64,000 bases of DNA, taken from the NCBI RefSeq assembly GCF_910592395.1, contig NC_088320.1:13640501-13704500 (forward strand), read 5' to 3'. The notes beneath the pieces are model-generated. The model saw nothing but the letters and a program-made list of their open reading frames with translations, did not search any database and was not told the DNA's origin. Numbering within the stretch: the first letter of the stretch is position 1; every line of letters starts with the position of its first letter. Of this stretch, positions 1 through 9,654 are shown piece after piece. This stretch comes from Lineus longissimus (taxonomy: Eukaryota; Nemertea; Pilidiophora; Heteronemertea; Lineidae). A program made the position numbers and the translations under genes.

Positions 1-245
1 ACTTTGGTGACGCGGGGACTATGAGCGAACCGGTCACCCACATTACTCTAACCTATGTACCGAATGTCTCGGAACACCTACATCGAGTTTTCAGGAAGTA
101 TGGTATACAGGTGCACTTCAAGCCCACTAATAAGTTGCGTCAGTTGTTGGTGCGGCCCAAGGACCCCACTCTCTCCAAGGAGCGGTGTGCACCGGAGTAT
201 GTGATAAAATGTGAAGTAGGTGAATATGATGGTTTTGCCCTCTAA
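1..245 (+). mobile_element. Penelope-like retroelement, 3' ORF fragment (partial at window edge)
   Basis: An open frame runs in from the left edge and stops at 243-245. The residues VTHITLTYVPNVSEHLHRVF and the following FKPTNKLRQLLVRPKD match the linker between reverse transcriptase and GIY-YIG endonuclease in Penelope-like elements, which carry a similar FKPTN-LRQ-LV-PKD segment. Seen: this segment, then a stop before any GIY-YIG motif. Inference: a truncated, probably inactive copy whose 5' part lies outside the window. The methionine at position 21 is internal and is unlikely to be a real start. Confidence 0.6.
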
Positions 246-419
246 ACGTGTATTTTCTCTTTTTTAACAACGTTTGTTTTTTCTAAACCTGGCAAAATTT
301 GATTAATATAAAAATACTATTTCCTCTTTAAAATCAATAGTGTGTTTTGATGCCGGCTGCTTAATGGGACTGGTGATGTGAGCAAGCGGGATATTTTACG
401 GACATTTCACGGCCATATA

Positions 420-1454
420 TCATTCATGGTTGCATTTCAACACCTTCCATAATGCTTGTCTAAACCGTCGTCCTGTTGCACAGTAGATAAAGAAATTAAC
501 AAAACTATTTAAATTGCTCAAAAAGTATGACATATTGAGAATACCATGAGTGGTATTGGAGTCGAAATCAAGATCTGAGTAAGTTTGAATGAGGGCAAGA
601 CCTTGAGAAAGACCGCCCGGGAGTTCTAGAATAATAAATATCACCACCACTGTGACCACCCTATACGTAACCATCTTAATCAGTTTGGCTCGCTGTGCGT
701 CATTCTTGGTTAGAGGTCCAGCAGTTGCCTGATTTAGGCTCAATAATATCAAGCGACTGAAAATTGTAAGACTTATTATTGGTATAAATGAATTGATTAT
801 GCCATGAATGACGCTAATGTAGGTGTGGTAAAAGTAATAGTCATAGTACAAAGCAGAATTGCCCCACCTGGGTAGGATCATACGCGAGCAAGGGTCGTAA
901 CGAAATGTTACCTCGTACGTGAGGAACAGAGGGATTCGATACAAGAAAGCGCAAATGCAGATTGCGGATAACGAAATGTAGGCATTCTTCTTTGTACAAA
1001 TAGCTGTCGCCGACAGTGGCCTGCAGACAGCAATGAATCGCTCTGTGGCCACACAGACAGTGATATAGATAGATGCCGTCTTTGAAAAGAACTCCAGTGT
1101 GCTAAGATAACTATATGCTTGCGCATGAAACAAAATATACTCGAACCACAAACCTGTGTATAGGTACAGGTCCTGCAATGATTCACCTAATACCATTGAA
1201 ACCAATACAAGACTGTCAGTAACCGCTAAACCTTGTAGCAGCACAGAAGTTGATGTGTATGGCCGCTCATATCCTATGCCAATAATCGCAAGTATATTTG
1301 CTGGAAAGCCAATCGCTGCAATGATTAATGTTAATGGTGTATTAACGATGAAGACCGCCAAATTATAGAAACCAATCAATGGATATATCGAATACAAACA
1401 TCTTCCATTCTGTCTGGACATGATGAAAGGAATGGTCTTGTTAGTTGTCGCCAT
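420..1454 (-). CDS. Rhodopsin-family G protein-coupled receptor, neuropeptide (FMRFamide-like) type
   Basis: This intronless frame encodes 344 residues with seven hydrophobic segments. TM1 is near residues 25-55 (FNLAVFIVNTPLTLIIAAIG with GFPANILAI, the TM1 Asn region). TM3 ends in ERF followed by IAVCRPLSA, the DRY-box equivalent. TM6 is VVTVVVIFIILELPGG. TM7 carries NSFVNFFIYC, a variant of NPxxY, followed by a short helix-8-like basic tail ending KVLKCNHE. Known: receptors with ERF/Y-IAVC-PL and NxFVNFxIYC are usually invertebrate peptide receptors of the FMRFamide/thyrotropin-releasing-like group at the plasma membrane, coupling to G proteins. The N-terminus is short and has no clear signal peptide, as is usual here. 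The ATG at 1452-1454 is the first in the frame. No frameshift or stop is seen. The ligand cannot be told from the sequence. Confidence 0.8.
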   Translation of the reverse strand: MATTNKTIPFIMSRQNGRCLYSIYPLIGFYNLAVFIVNTPLTLIIAAIGFPANILAIIGIGYERPYTSTSVLLQGLAVTDSLVLVSMVLGESLQDLYLYTGLWFEYILFHAQAYSYLSTLEFFSKTASIYITVCVATERFIAVCRPLSATAICTKKNAYISLSAICICAFLYRIPLFLTYEVTFRYDPCSRMILPRWGNSALYYDYYFYHTYISVIHGIINSFIPIISLTIFSRLILLSLNQATAGPLTKNDAQRAKLIKMVTYRVVTVVVIFIILELPGGLSQGLALIQTYSDLDFDSNTTHGILNMSYFLSNLNSFVNFFIYCATGRRFRQALWKVLKCNHE

Positions 1455-1540
1455 CGCAGTTGTTTTTAATATTCAAATCCTTTAACCTTCGATCATAACA
1501 TAAATATATTTGTAACATCTAGTTCAGCAGATGGCACCCC

Positions 1541-1791
1541 TGGATAAAGAAGCTCTGGGTTATACTTCAAAGCAGGAACTACACCAATTTCTAATCGTTG
1601 CTGTGTATCACTCCGTTGTACAAACGGCAATCATATTAACCTTAACTACTACGACTAAATCAATTTCTACAAGCATGGCTGTAGTTTCCATAAGTTGGGT
1701 CACTGGATAAAGAAGCTATCGGTTATACTTCAAGTCAAGATCAAGATTGATACCCTTATCTTCTGGTCGATGTTGCGTATCACTGCCTTGT
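1541..1791. repeat. Diverged direct duplication
   Basis: The stretch TGGATAAAGAAGCT with GGTTATACTTCAA occurs at 1541 and again at 1704. A second shared piece (gtgtatcact / gcgtatcact ... cttgt) follows about 60 bases later in both. This is an old tandem duplication with a period of about 165 bases. No coding capacity was found in 1455-2738. Confidence 0.5.
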
Positions 1792-1799
1792 CGAGGTGT

Positions 1800-2738
1800 C
1801 GTCATGATCCAGCTTTTTTGGTGAATGGAATGAGAAAGACATGACTTTTTCAATTTGATTTTTCAATGTTGCATGAAATACCTAACATTCATGCGGTGTC
1901 CGGTGAACATTTGTGTTTTGGCTTTTATATTGCCGACAAACTGGAGCGATAAAAGAAAAACAAAAGCCTCTGAAAATGATTTCATCAATGTATTGAGTAT
2001 CATCAAAAAAAAGGCAATAGTATTTGCCAAATATTAAACTGCGTATACCAACACTAAACACTTAACGAAGTTATCTCAGTCGCCTATTCGTTTTTCATTC
2101 TGTTGGTCAATTTCCAATTCCTGTTGGACAGTTCGAACAAAATTCTCTGTAATTTTCTCACATTGGTTTCCAATTAGACTGTCCGTGAATCACCTGAAAT
2201 CACTTGACAATATCCTCCTTTATCTTATAATAATGATCGAGGGAAACACCTCCATGATGTTGAACTCGAACTCCTTTTAGCAATTGGACTACCACTGCAA
2301 AGAACCACTGAATATGGATAGAAACGCAGCATAACGCTCCTCGTCAACCTATCAGTCAATGGGACACGTAATGAGAACAGTGTGAATAGAGAATATATAA
2401 TTTCTGCAAACCTATAAAAAATGTTTCGATTCAATCATACCAGATACGTGCCTTGAAACAAATATCCACCTTGCAACTGGAGAAAATCATTGATGTTGTA
2501 TTCTGTTTCAGTGAATACGGAACACGATACCGATATTATTGAATGCTGAACAATGGGAGAAATAGATTTAAAGTTTAAGTTTGTTAGAGGCAGTGCTTCT
2601 GTGTATATATTTCTGAGCGCTTCATACATCACTGTGAACCCCCCCCCCCCCCCATCCAAGACATCTAATCATTATCCACATATCTAAAGTTAGCACCAAG
2701 ATTACTAAATCGATAATTCAAGGCTTGTTTCTTCCATG
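1800..2738. other. Intergenic sequence without a supported gene
   Basis: Only short AT-rich open frames are present, with no recognisable protein signature. A run of about 14 C bases lies at 2641-2654. Nothing else is supported. Confidence 0.5.
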
Positions 2739-3848
2739 TCAGCCATTTGCAAAAAACACTTCGGGTGTCTCGTTGCGATTTCTCGCGAGATGTCCCGTAT
2801 TCGGTGGGAACTGTAAATCGACAAAATCGTCACGATAATCGCACATTCGGTCGCATAAGTCAGGAAAACTTCCTCTAACCAATTTTGGATTGTCTCTTCT
2901 TGTATCCAACCTGTTTGGGATGATTTTTTGGAAGTTCTCCTCCTTCATCTTCAAGCTGTCGAGGCTGCCCGGCAAATCATCTACTTGGGAACGTGATGTG
3001 CGCCTTTGCTTTCGCACTGTCAGCAGTAATGGTAATCGTGACCGTACAGCATAGTTTGGCATTTCATCTTAATGTTTTTACATCCACCGACTTCTGGGCC
3101 TTCGGATTGCAGGTGTAATTATGGGGAGAATCGAATAAGATGAAGGTTTGGTCCATATTAATGACATGAGTCAATGCTAGTTGGAGCTCGATGATTACTT
3201 CAGTCACTTGCTGCTTGAACCTGTCCAATCGTACGATGGCATCTGCGGGAAGTATACTGGTGTTCTTGTTCTTTCTTCGGACTGAGATGCGATGCGGTGG
3301 CGTTCCATGAAACCTCCCGCCCAAGCCCCAGATGCCTGACATTCGGACACGACGGGTCGGCGAAGAAGGAGTCCACCTTATCTGTGTTGAGGTAGACCAT
3401 TCCACCAAGCTTTGAACACAATTCCTGCTCTCTCATGTAGATCTTTGAAATATACTGAAAGGGCCTTTTGACGTCGCTGGACCAACCACACCTCTAGCTG
3501 CTGTTCCATATCAGGCCAAAGACCATGATGATCTTCTCTGAGCTTTCTCTTCTTTCCTTTCTGCCTATCTGCCCGCAATTAAAATTGCTGTATATTCCAT
3601 TTTCGCATTGTGTGGACTGGGATTCGGTAGTGATCCGCGTACTATTTCATCGTAGCAACTCTCCCTTCGAACAGAGACCTCTCCAGGTTCGTCACATGAA
3701 ATATCTTCTCCTCAACATGGTAGTTTCGCCAACGTGTTGGTAATGGTTCTGCAGCCATGTTGAAACTTTGTTGAAGCAGTGACAGTGAGGCAATTACCCT
3801 ACCATTTTTATACCCAAAAACCCGTCTTGTTGCTGTCTTGCGCACCAA
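2739..3848 (-). pseudogene. Decayed pogo/Tc5-like (CENP-B/DDE_1 family) transposase
   Basis: Fragments in different minus frames follow each other in the order expected for a pogo-type transposase. 3642-3848 has a helix-turn-helix-like start (YHVEEKIFHVTN). 3378-3578 has a CENP-B/Tc5 DNA-binding signature (HHGLWPDMEQQLEVWLVQRR). 3064-3408 has the DDE_1 core signature around the second strand (NMDQTFILFDSP, then a KSVDVKT end). Known: in active members the residues of NMDET are part of the catalytic core region; here the box reads NMDQT. Frameshifts at about 3400 and 3060 break the frame. Inference: a dead DNA transposon. I could not define its terminal inverted repeats. Confidence 0.6.
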
Positions 3849-4502
3849 GTGCCAAGTGGTGATTACTTAACCTACATGACATATAGACTTGGTTGTGGTA
3901 ATTATTTTGGTACACCCTTTGGACTCAAAAAGGTTAAGGTGAAAATGACCATCTAACCTGTGTTGATATGCCACTATGTTGGTGGCATTGGTCAGTATAA
4001 CTAGCACTTTCTCGTTTGAAATGAACACCATTTTCAGTCCAATCAACGAGATTCGTAGTAATTGACTAACCAAATAATTCATATTTGGGAGGTTGATTTT
4101 CTCTGGAGTGACCAGGCAATGTATAAAGTGGATATATGCGACACGCACGTGTTGATATTGTCTCGGGTCGCCCCAAAAAGGAGTGCAAAACTGAACGTGA
4201 AGTTGTTGTTTTTCTATCACATCACTCGTAAAGAACACATTATGATTGCAGCCACTTTAATGTCGTAGTAATCCAACTTTCAATGTAGCGCATGTATCAA
4301 AAATACATGTGCCTCCGATTAGAAGGCACAGCTTTGTGCTATTTGCACATTTCTATATTTTACAGGATACTCTTAGTTTGTGGGCCACCCGATATACGTG
4401 TAACATCTGAAACGAAAGTAATGCTTCCGGTGACAATCCTAAGGCCATACAAAACGTTGACTTTTCTAACTCAAATATCGCTTTGAATCTATCGTCACAG
4501 AT
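3849..4502. other. Intergenic sequence without a supported gene
   Basis: Short open frames on both strands overlap each other and show no known motif. Their composition does not differ from the flanks. Nothing is supported here. Confidence 0.5.
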
Positions 4503-4505
4503 CTG

Positions 4506-4524
4506 GGCCCGGTTGCACAAAAGT
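4506..4524 (+). repeat. Harbinger left terminal inverted repeat
   Basis: 19 bp, perfect inverted match to 23822-23840, preceded by the target-site copy CTG. Confidence 0.85.
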
Positions 4525-4720
4525 TGTGGTGATAAAAGTATGTTAGTTTATCTTTTTATGTTAAAGTCCCTAATTTAGCGTTAGCTAACATAACTCTAAA
4601 ATTGAGTTGCACAAATCAATGTTAGGCCCAATGTTAACTAATGCTACTTTTAAGTAAATCAATGTTAGTTGCTAGGGACATTTCCCATAATGCATTTGGT
4701 CCTCCTATCGAAAGCAAGAC

Positions 4721-5055
4721 ATGGCTGCCCCCATTGAGAATCATTCATCTCAAAAGCAAAAAAGGGAGAGAAAACCGAATTTTTCACACTCAGAAGCCCA
4801 AGTTTTAGTTGATCTTGTAACAAATGAACTTGGGATCTTGCGATCAAAGTTTTCGTCAGATATGACAAACAAAATGAAAAAAAACAAATGGGATGAAATT
4901 GCCCTAAAGGTTAGTTCCTTGGAAGTGGCCAAAAGGACCGGGGATAACTTCAGGGAAAAATGGAACCAGCAGCTTTCGAAGGCGAAAGAGATCCATTCCC
5001 TGCAGCAAAACACCAGCGAGGGACTGGAGGAGGGGGAAAGATGCCATAGGCCGAC
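4721..5055 (+). pseudogene. Myb/SANT-like DNA-binding protein of the Harbinger element, interrupted
   Basis: The frame starts MAAPIENHSSQKQKRERKPN and continues with FSHSEAQVLVDLVTNEL, TNKMKKNKWDEIALKV and GDNFREKWNQQL. This is the trihelix Myb/SANT-like pattern with spaced Trp residues found in the second ORF of Harbinger elements. Known role: it binds subterminal repeats and brings the transposase to DNA and the nucleus. The Polinton enters at codon 112, so residues after GERCHRP are Polinton sequence (the inverted repeat reads open to 5107). The coding 3' part is lost or lies in other frames beyond 23446. Confidence 0.65.
5050..5055. repeat. Polinton target-site duplication, left copy
   Basis: GCCGAC, identical to 23441-23446 on the other side of the element. 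Confidence 0.9.
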
Positions 5056-5279
5056 AGAATATATGTATTGTGGTGGTAGGAATCTAGGTAATTCTAAGCT
5101 ATTTTAACAAAAGCCCTTACAGGCCTTTTTGTCTCAAATTAGCTTAGAAACCCCTAAGAACCAGACACCACAATACATATATTCTATCATTAATTAGATT
5201 CCCAGTGAAGCGTTGCAATGAAATGGTCAGTGAAGCGTTGCAGTGAAATGGTGAGGGAATACTAGAGTTCAATGGGTTA
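5056..5279 (+). repeat. Polinton left terminal inverted repeat with terminal palindrome
   Basis: The first 20 bases AGAATATATGTATTGTGGTG recur inverted at 5166-5185, so the outer 130 bp can fold into one long imperfect hairpin. The arms continue inward through TCTAAGCTA (5092-5100) and its complement TAGCTTAGA. Further in, the 25-bp unit starting CAGTGAAGCGTTGCA is present twice (5203-5227, 5228-5252) but only once in the right repeat. That accounts for the length difference. The repeat ends at AATGGGTTA (5271-5279). Confidence 0.9.
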
Positions 5280-5351
5280 TTCCATTAAAATAAATGGTCT
5301 TTTTACTGTCTTCATTATCCAAAATTCAAGGAAAAATTTCAAGGAAATTAA

Positions 5352-6743
5352 ATGTATTATCCAATAGCAAATCAACATAAAAGTAAATTCACCTATGATA
5401 TCTTTAATTTAGAAGTAACTGTTAATACTAATAACTTCTTCAGACTACAAGAAACTAAGATAACACCTGGGTTTTTGAGCCTGAAAAATAAGAAAGACTG
5501 TCTGCTACTGGAAAAGAATCCATTATCGTTTTACCAGAACCAATTTAACATGGCTGTTTGGTTTGCTACAACAGGTTGTGGTATTTCAATAGACGATCAC
5601 TTGAATCACAGTGACCCATTGTTAAGGTCAATTTACAGGTTTCATGTTTACTATCAAATATTGAAGATCATGAAGAATCTAGAGATACCAATTCCAGGTG
5701 AAAGTGATTTTAATGAGACAAACAATAACATTAACCGTAGGAAACTAGGAGGGTTATTGAGTGAATTTGGTTTAAAAGACGAGTACGATTTCTCGGTGTT
5801 TGAAAATAACGGTGGTTGGAGGTCATGGAGTGTACCGGATTACAACCCGAACATAACTGATCCCGGATATTACATCAATGATTCTAAAATCAATTTCTTC
5901 CTCATGCAAGTTCATGAAAATAGAATGCCACCGATGTTCAGTAAAGACTGGGATGCTGGAATGGCTAATTTCAAATATCCAGATATTTTCATCAAGGATC
6001 ATGTCAGGAGACACAAGAATGTATTTGATGTAATTACACAAAATGAATGTCAAACCTATCAACAATTCATGATATTTAAATCAAATGGTTTCTCTAATCC
6101 TGGAATAGAGAGGTTGAATGATACAATAAGAACATATGTTTACTGTATTCTGGGTGCTCAGGCGTTGACCAGAACACCAATAATTGGAGTACCGGGTACA
6201 GAATTGGATGCACAGAAGGAATTTAACAAACTATTAAAGGATTCGATTAATCAACATCCTGATATTCCCACTTCAATTCAAAGATACCAAAAAGCAGTGA
6301 GTGACACTCATACAAGACTAGATTATGTAATATCACCAGGATTGTATGTCATAGGATCAAATATGGTACTCGTTATTGGTAAGCTGGATAACTACAATAA
6401 TAACATTTTAATAGCGCCAAAAAATGCTAAACCCGGTAAGAATGACATTAACCACAAAAAGACCTTACCACCACCACTGATGGAAGGAAATAGCTCTAAG
6501 AAAATAAGAGTTAAGAGTAGTGTTGGTACTGTCAAGTCGGACCTAGTCCCGAGAGCAAAGCTCGAGACCAGTCATAAACCAAAGAGTAATGTTGTTACAC
6601 CAAAAACAACTGAAACCTCAAAGAATACTCCTACTACTACTAAACTTGACACCAAAGTTGAGAAGGAGGATGATACTCATGAAACAATTAAATTCATGCT
6701 TTACTCAGTTGTTGGTACATTGATTGTTTTTATGGTTAGATAA
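5352..6743 (+). CDS. Polinton protein of unknown function with C-terminal membrane anchor
   Basis: 463 residues; the start at 5352 follows AAATTAAATG, a start context shared with many genes of the element. Residues 70-355 look globular (AVWFATTGCGISIDDHL, YRFHVYYQILKIMK, RYQKAVSDTHTRLDYVISPG, NNNILIAP). Residues 360-440 form a Lys/Thr/Ser-rich linker, and 447-463 are a membrane segment at the very C-terminus (FMLYSVVGTLIVFMV). A copy of the element's palindromic repeat lies in frame at 6536-6569 within the linker (DLVPRAKLE). It is the first gene inside the left repeat. The globular part resembles hypothetical proteins I associate with other invertebrate Polintons, but no function is known to me. 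A membrane-anchored virion protein is one possibility. Confidence 0.75.
   Translation: MYYPIANQHKSKFTYDIFNLEVTVNTNNFFRLQETKITPGFLSLKNKKDCLLLEKNPLSFYQNQFNMAVWFATTGCGISIDDHLNHSDPLLRSIYRFHVYYQILKIMKNLEIPIPGESDFNETNNNINRRKLGGLLSEFGLKDEYDFSVFENNGGWRSWSVPDYNPNITDPGYYINDSKINFFLMQVHENRMPPMFSKDWDAGMANFKYPDIFIKDHVRRHKNVFDVITQNECQTYQQFMIFKSNGFSNPGIERLNDTIRTYVYCILGAQALTRTPIIGVPGTELDAQKEFNKLLKDSINQHPDIPTSIQRYQKAVSDTHTRLDYVISPGLYVIGSNMVLVIGKLDNYNNNILIAPKNAKPGKNDINHKKTLPPPLMEGNSSKKIRVKSSVGTVKSDLVPRAKLETSHKPKSNVVTPKTTETSKNTPTTTKLDTKVEKEDDTHETIKFMLYSVVGTLIVFMVR
6536..6569 (+). repeat. Palindromic 30-bp repeat, copy in the first gene
   Basis: A diverged copy: the first hairpin is GGACCTAGTCC, then CGA, then GAGCAAAGCTC. 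It reads in frame in the Lys/Thr-rich linker, where an insertion would be tolerated. Confidence 0.8.
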
Positions 6744-6753
6744 ATAAGTAATT

Positions 6754-8385
6754 ATGGCTGAAGGAGGTGAAAATTATGAAATGGATGATTACGATTCACA
6801 ATCATCGTCATCATCATCAGGAACTTTTGAACAAATTCTAGAAATGAGAAAGGATGATTTAATTAATCAATATATTCACGCAAGATACAACACAGGTGAA
6901 ATCAATAGAACTTTTCAAGATGACGGCACAACATACAACACAGGAGGTGAATATATCCAAATGGATGAGATAGATCCTAATACAGGTGAAATCAATAGAA
7001 CTTTTCAAGATGACGGCACAACATACAACACAGGAGGTGGAAATCTTACTACTGAAACTTCATTCAGTACACCAGAAAGAGTAAGAGGTATTGTCCCTGA
7101 ATTGATGGAAAAGGAGTTAAGTTACGATACAATAGAGGATAAACTTGATAAAGCATTGGGAGGATCAATCTGGAATTATGACAAGAAAAAATTGAGTAAT
7201 CTTTCACCACACATTAGTTACAATGGAAACAAACTTTATTACAATCCGAGAAATTCTGAATTTGATTTGATAAAAGATAAACGAGGAAACAAAAATTTAT
7301 TTGAATATTCTGATAAAAATGGAGAAAAGATAAAGTTAATTCCTTTAACTAAGGATAATGGAATCTTCTATGCTGAAGGCACATTAAAGACTAAGTTTGG
7401 TACTAGATTTGTTGACATGATTAGAGGTATGATTGCACCTGACCCACCAGTAAGGGAACCTACATTAGTAACCCCTGAAACATAGGCAGTAATTAATGAG
7501 GTAAACAGTTCAAACAAACCAATAGATAAACTGATAGATTCTAATGATGATGAACTTAAATCACTGGGTTTTACTGAATATGCCTTGAGATAACTTAGAG
7601 GGTTAAAACAGGCTGGTGATAAACTAGCTACAGTAAAGAGGGATAAGGACATGCAAATACAAGAACTAGAAAATCAACTTCATAATTTAACAAGAGACTA
7701 TGTAAAGTCTGTAGAAGAAGATTCTAAAGACACGGGGGAGTTGAAAAAGCAAATAGATGAACTAAATGACAAATTGCATGAGGAACAGTCAAAGGTATGG
7801 AGGTTAGACAATGACAGGGAGTCACAAACTAGAAGAATTAAACGTTTAATTGTTGATGTTCTAAAGAAACCAGATTCAACTATTCCTCTGAAGGACAGAA
7901 TAAAGTTACTTTTTAAGACATATGGTGTAACTATTAGCGCCATAATAACAGCTGTTGTAATGACATTTACAACTCTAGGTCTTAGTATCAGTAGTGCTTT
8001 AAGTGGTGCCACTAAATCTGTAAAACCAACTCCAGGACCAGACCCAACTCCAGGACCAGACCCAACTCCAGGACCAGACCCAACTCCAGGACCTACACCA
8101 GAACCAGGACCAAAACCATCAATACCAGATAAAGTAAAAGAAGGTCTCAAGAAGTTTGCTGAATGGCTAAAAGAACTAGCCAAGAAATCAGCTGCGGCTT
8201 TACCGGGAATCATCGGTTCTATCGTATCATTTCTCCTGAAAACAATTGGTGCAGTTGTTGGCTTTCTAGCTGAACATCTGATCATAGCAGTTATTGCTAT
8301 TGTGAGCTCCATAATTTATGGTTTAATTGGGGGTGTTAAAGCCTTAAAATCACGTAAAACAGTAAAATCACGTAAAAGGTCTTAG
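6754..8385 (+). pseudogene. Polinton membrane/coiled-coil protein gene broken by two in-frame stops
   Basis: One reading frame runs from the ATG at 6754 to the stop at 8383-8385 but is cut by TAG at 7483-7485 and TAA at 7591-7593. All three open parts (243, 35 and 263 codons) are in the same phase, so these are nonsense changes and not frameshifts. The first part is acidic and holds a duplicated 20-residue unit starting NTGEINRTFQDD (60-bp direct repeat from 6891 and from 6981). The last part has a coiled coil (residues QELENQLHNL onward), a membrane segment (ISAIITAVVMTFTTLGLSI), a Pro-rich repeat of PTPGPD units, and a hydrophobic C-terminus with ALPGIIGSIVSFLLKTIGAV and a basic tail. Similar C-termini occur in Polinton hypothetical proteins. 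Stop-codon readthrough or a start at 7651 is possible. Confidence 0.7.
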
Positions 8386-8433
8386 GTGACCTTCTATCAA
8401 AACAATGTTTAAAAAAATAATTATTATGTAAAT

Positions 8434-9603
8434 ATGAATAAATACATCTCATTAAAAGATTATTATTCTAGTGAGTCGGACTTCGTCCTGAGAGCAGAGC
8501 TCGAGTGTAACAATGAGAATCTTAAAGGATACATTCGTCCTAGGGTTATGGATCGAGCAGAGCTCTCAGGACGAAGTCTGACTAGGACAAAGTCCCGAGA
8601 GCAAAGCTCGACTGAGACAATCAAAGTAGTCCTGCCAAGAATGAAAGAATATGACGTCAGTACCAACACTAATGCTCAATTCTGCCGTAATTGTAAAAGG
8701 TGGACACTTTTTGAGTATCAAAAAAACTTGAATTCAGCAAGGTACGCAGCTAAAACTGTGAAGTATCAATTCTGCACCAATTGCAATTCGACTACTTACG
8801 ACGATGATTTTAAAACTCTTGAGATCAATATTGACAACAAGACACGTTACTTTGACAGTATTCTAAGGAAACTTGGATGGAGTCGGCTGTCCGAATCGGC
8901 AGTTAAGTATTTAAAGGACTTTGTGGAAGGGTATTTACAGTGCTACTTTTCAAGTCACAGAAAATGTCTTAGTAAGCAGAGATATGAAAGTACTCTTCAG
9001 TCAGCCCTAAAAATGGGTATTAACACTCTCCCCTCTAAGTTTTGTAACCAAGGGTTACATGGTGAAGCTATGCTTTTTAAATTTCACTGTGGGGAATATG
9101 ATTGGTTTCTTGCCATTGAATTTATTAACAGGGCAATTGGTAAACCGCAATTAACCGATGAGAATATCACTGACCTTAGACTAGTGTACTATGCTTTCCT
9201 TAGATTTCTGCATTACTGTGGTGTCAAGGTCACCATTAACTACAAGGTATTTTTACACCAAGCCTTTAAAACGCTGAAAATTGATTATGTAATATTTACA
9301 CCTTTTTTAACCAACAAGGAGCGAGTAAATGATTTGGAGAGATTATGGTATGATTTCACTCAAAGTATTTTCTTCCAGAATTACAAGGTTGAGAAGGAAT
9401 ATGACCAGGATATTGACAAGCAGTTTGACGTTTTACTGAGTGCCAGTGCAGATCGAGACATTAACTGCATCAGTAATATTAAGTTTACACCAGCCGGACT
9501 TCGTCCTAAGAGCATAGCTCGAGCCGGACTTCGTCCTGAGAGCATAGCTCGAGCCGGACTTCGTCCTGAGAGCACAGCTCGAGATAGTGTTAAGATGAAA
9601 TAA
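8434..9603 (+). CDS. Polinton zinc-ribbon-like protein, function unknown, with in-frame palindromic repeats
   Basis: 389 residues. Two CxxC pairs at residues 84-87 (CRNC) and 114-117 (CTNC) suggest a zinc-binding ribbon. The rest (LRKLGWSRLSESAVKYLKDF, LRLVYYAFLRFLHYCGVKV) looks helical and is not recognised. The gene is heavily modified by the element's 30-bp repeat. Three copies lie within residues 14-60 (FVLRAELE, RAELSGRSL, RTKSREQSS) and three exact-period tandem copies form residues 354-383 (AGLRPESIAR units). The repeats are read in several registers without a stop. The element's protease gene is not evident here: I see no His-Asp-Cys arrangement. Confidence 0.7.
   Translation: MNKYISLKDYYSSESDFVLRAELECNNENLKGYIRPRVMDRAELSGRSLTRTKSREQSSTETIKVVLPRMKEYDVSTNTNAQFCRNCKRWTLFEYQKNLNSARYAAKTVKYQFCTNCNSTTYDDDFKTLEINIDNKTRYFDSILRKLGWSRLSESAVKYLKDFVEGYLQCYFSSHRKCLSKQRYESTLQSALKMGINTLPSKFCNQGLHGEAMLFKFHCGEYDWFLAIEFINRAIGKPQLTDENITDLRLVYYAFLRFLHYCGVKVTINYKVFLHQAFKTLKIDYVIFTPFLTNKERVNDLERLWYDFTQSIFFQNYKVEKEYDQDIDKQFDVLLSASADRDINCISNIKFTPAGLRPKSIARAGLRPESIARAGLRPESTARDSVKMK
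8474..8613. repeat. Palindromic repeat, three copies in the N-terminus of a gene
   Basis: A forward copy lies at 8474-8505, a reverse copy at 8552-8583 and a forward copy at 8584-8613; the last two are head to head. All keep the reading frame of the surrounding gene. Confidence 0.85.
9493..9583 (+). repeat. Palindromic repeat, three tandem 30-bp units
   Basis: Three consecutive units with period exactly 30 bases, each holding GGACTTCGTCC and a GAGC-GCTC hairpin. They code for three 10-residue repeats at the C-terminus of the gene and fix the unit length of the family at 30 bp. Confidence 0.9.
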
Positions 9604-9654
9604 AGTTGTGAAAACAGCATTTTGCACTTAACAGTCATTTTTCCATAATTTTAA

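Noticed and set aside
7698-8312. 204-codon minus-strand frame opposite the Polinton membrane gene
   Set aside because: Shadow of the real plus-strand gene; its Gly/Pro repeats are the reverse of the PTPGPD coding repeat.
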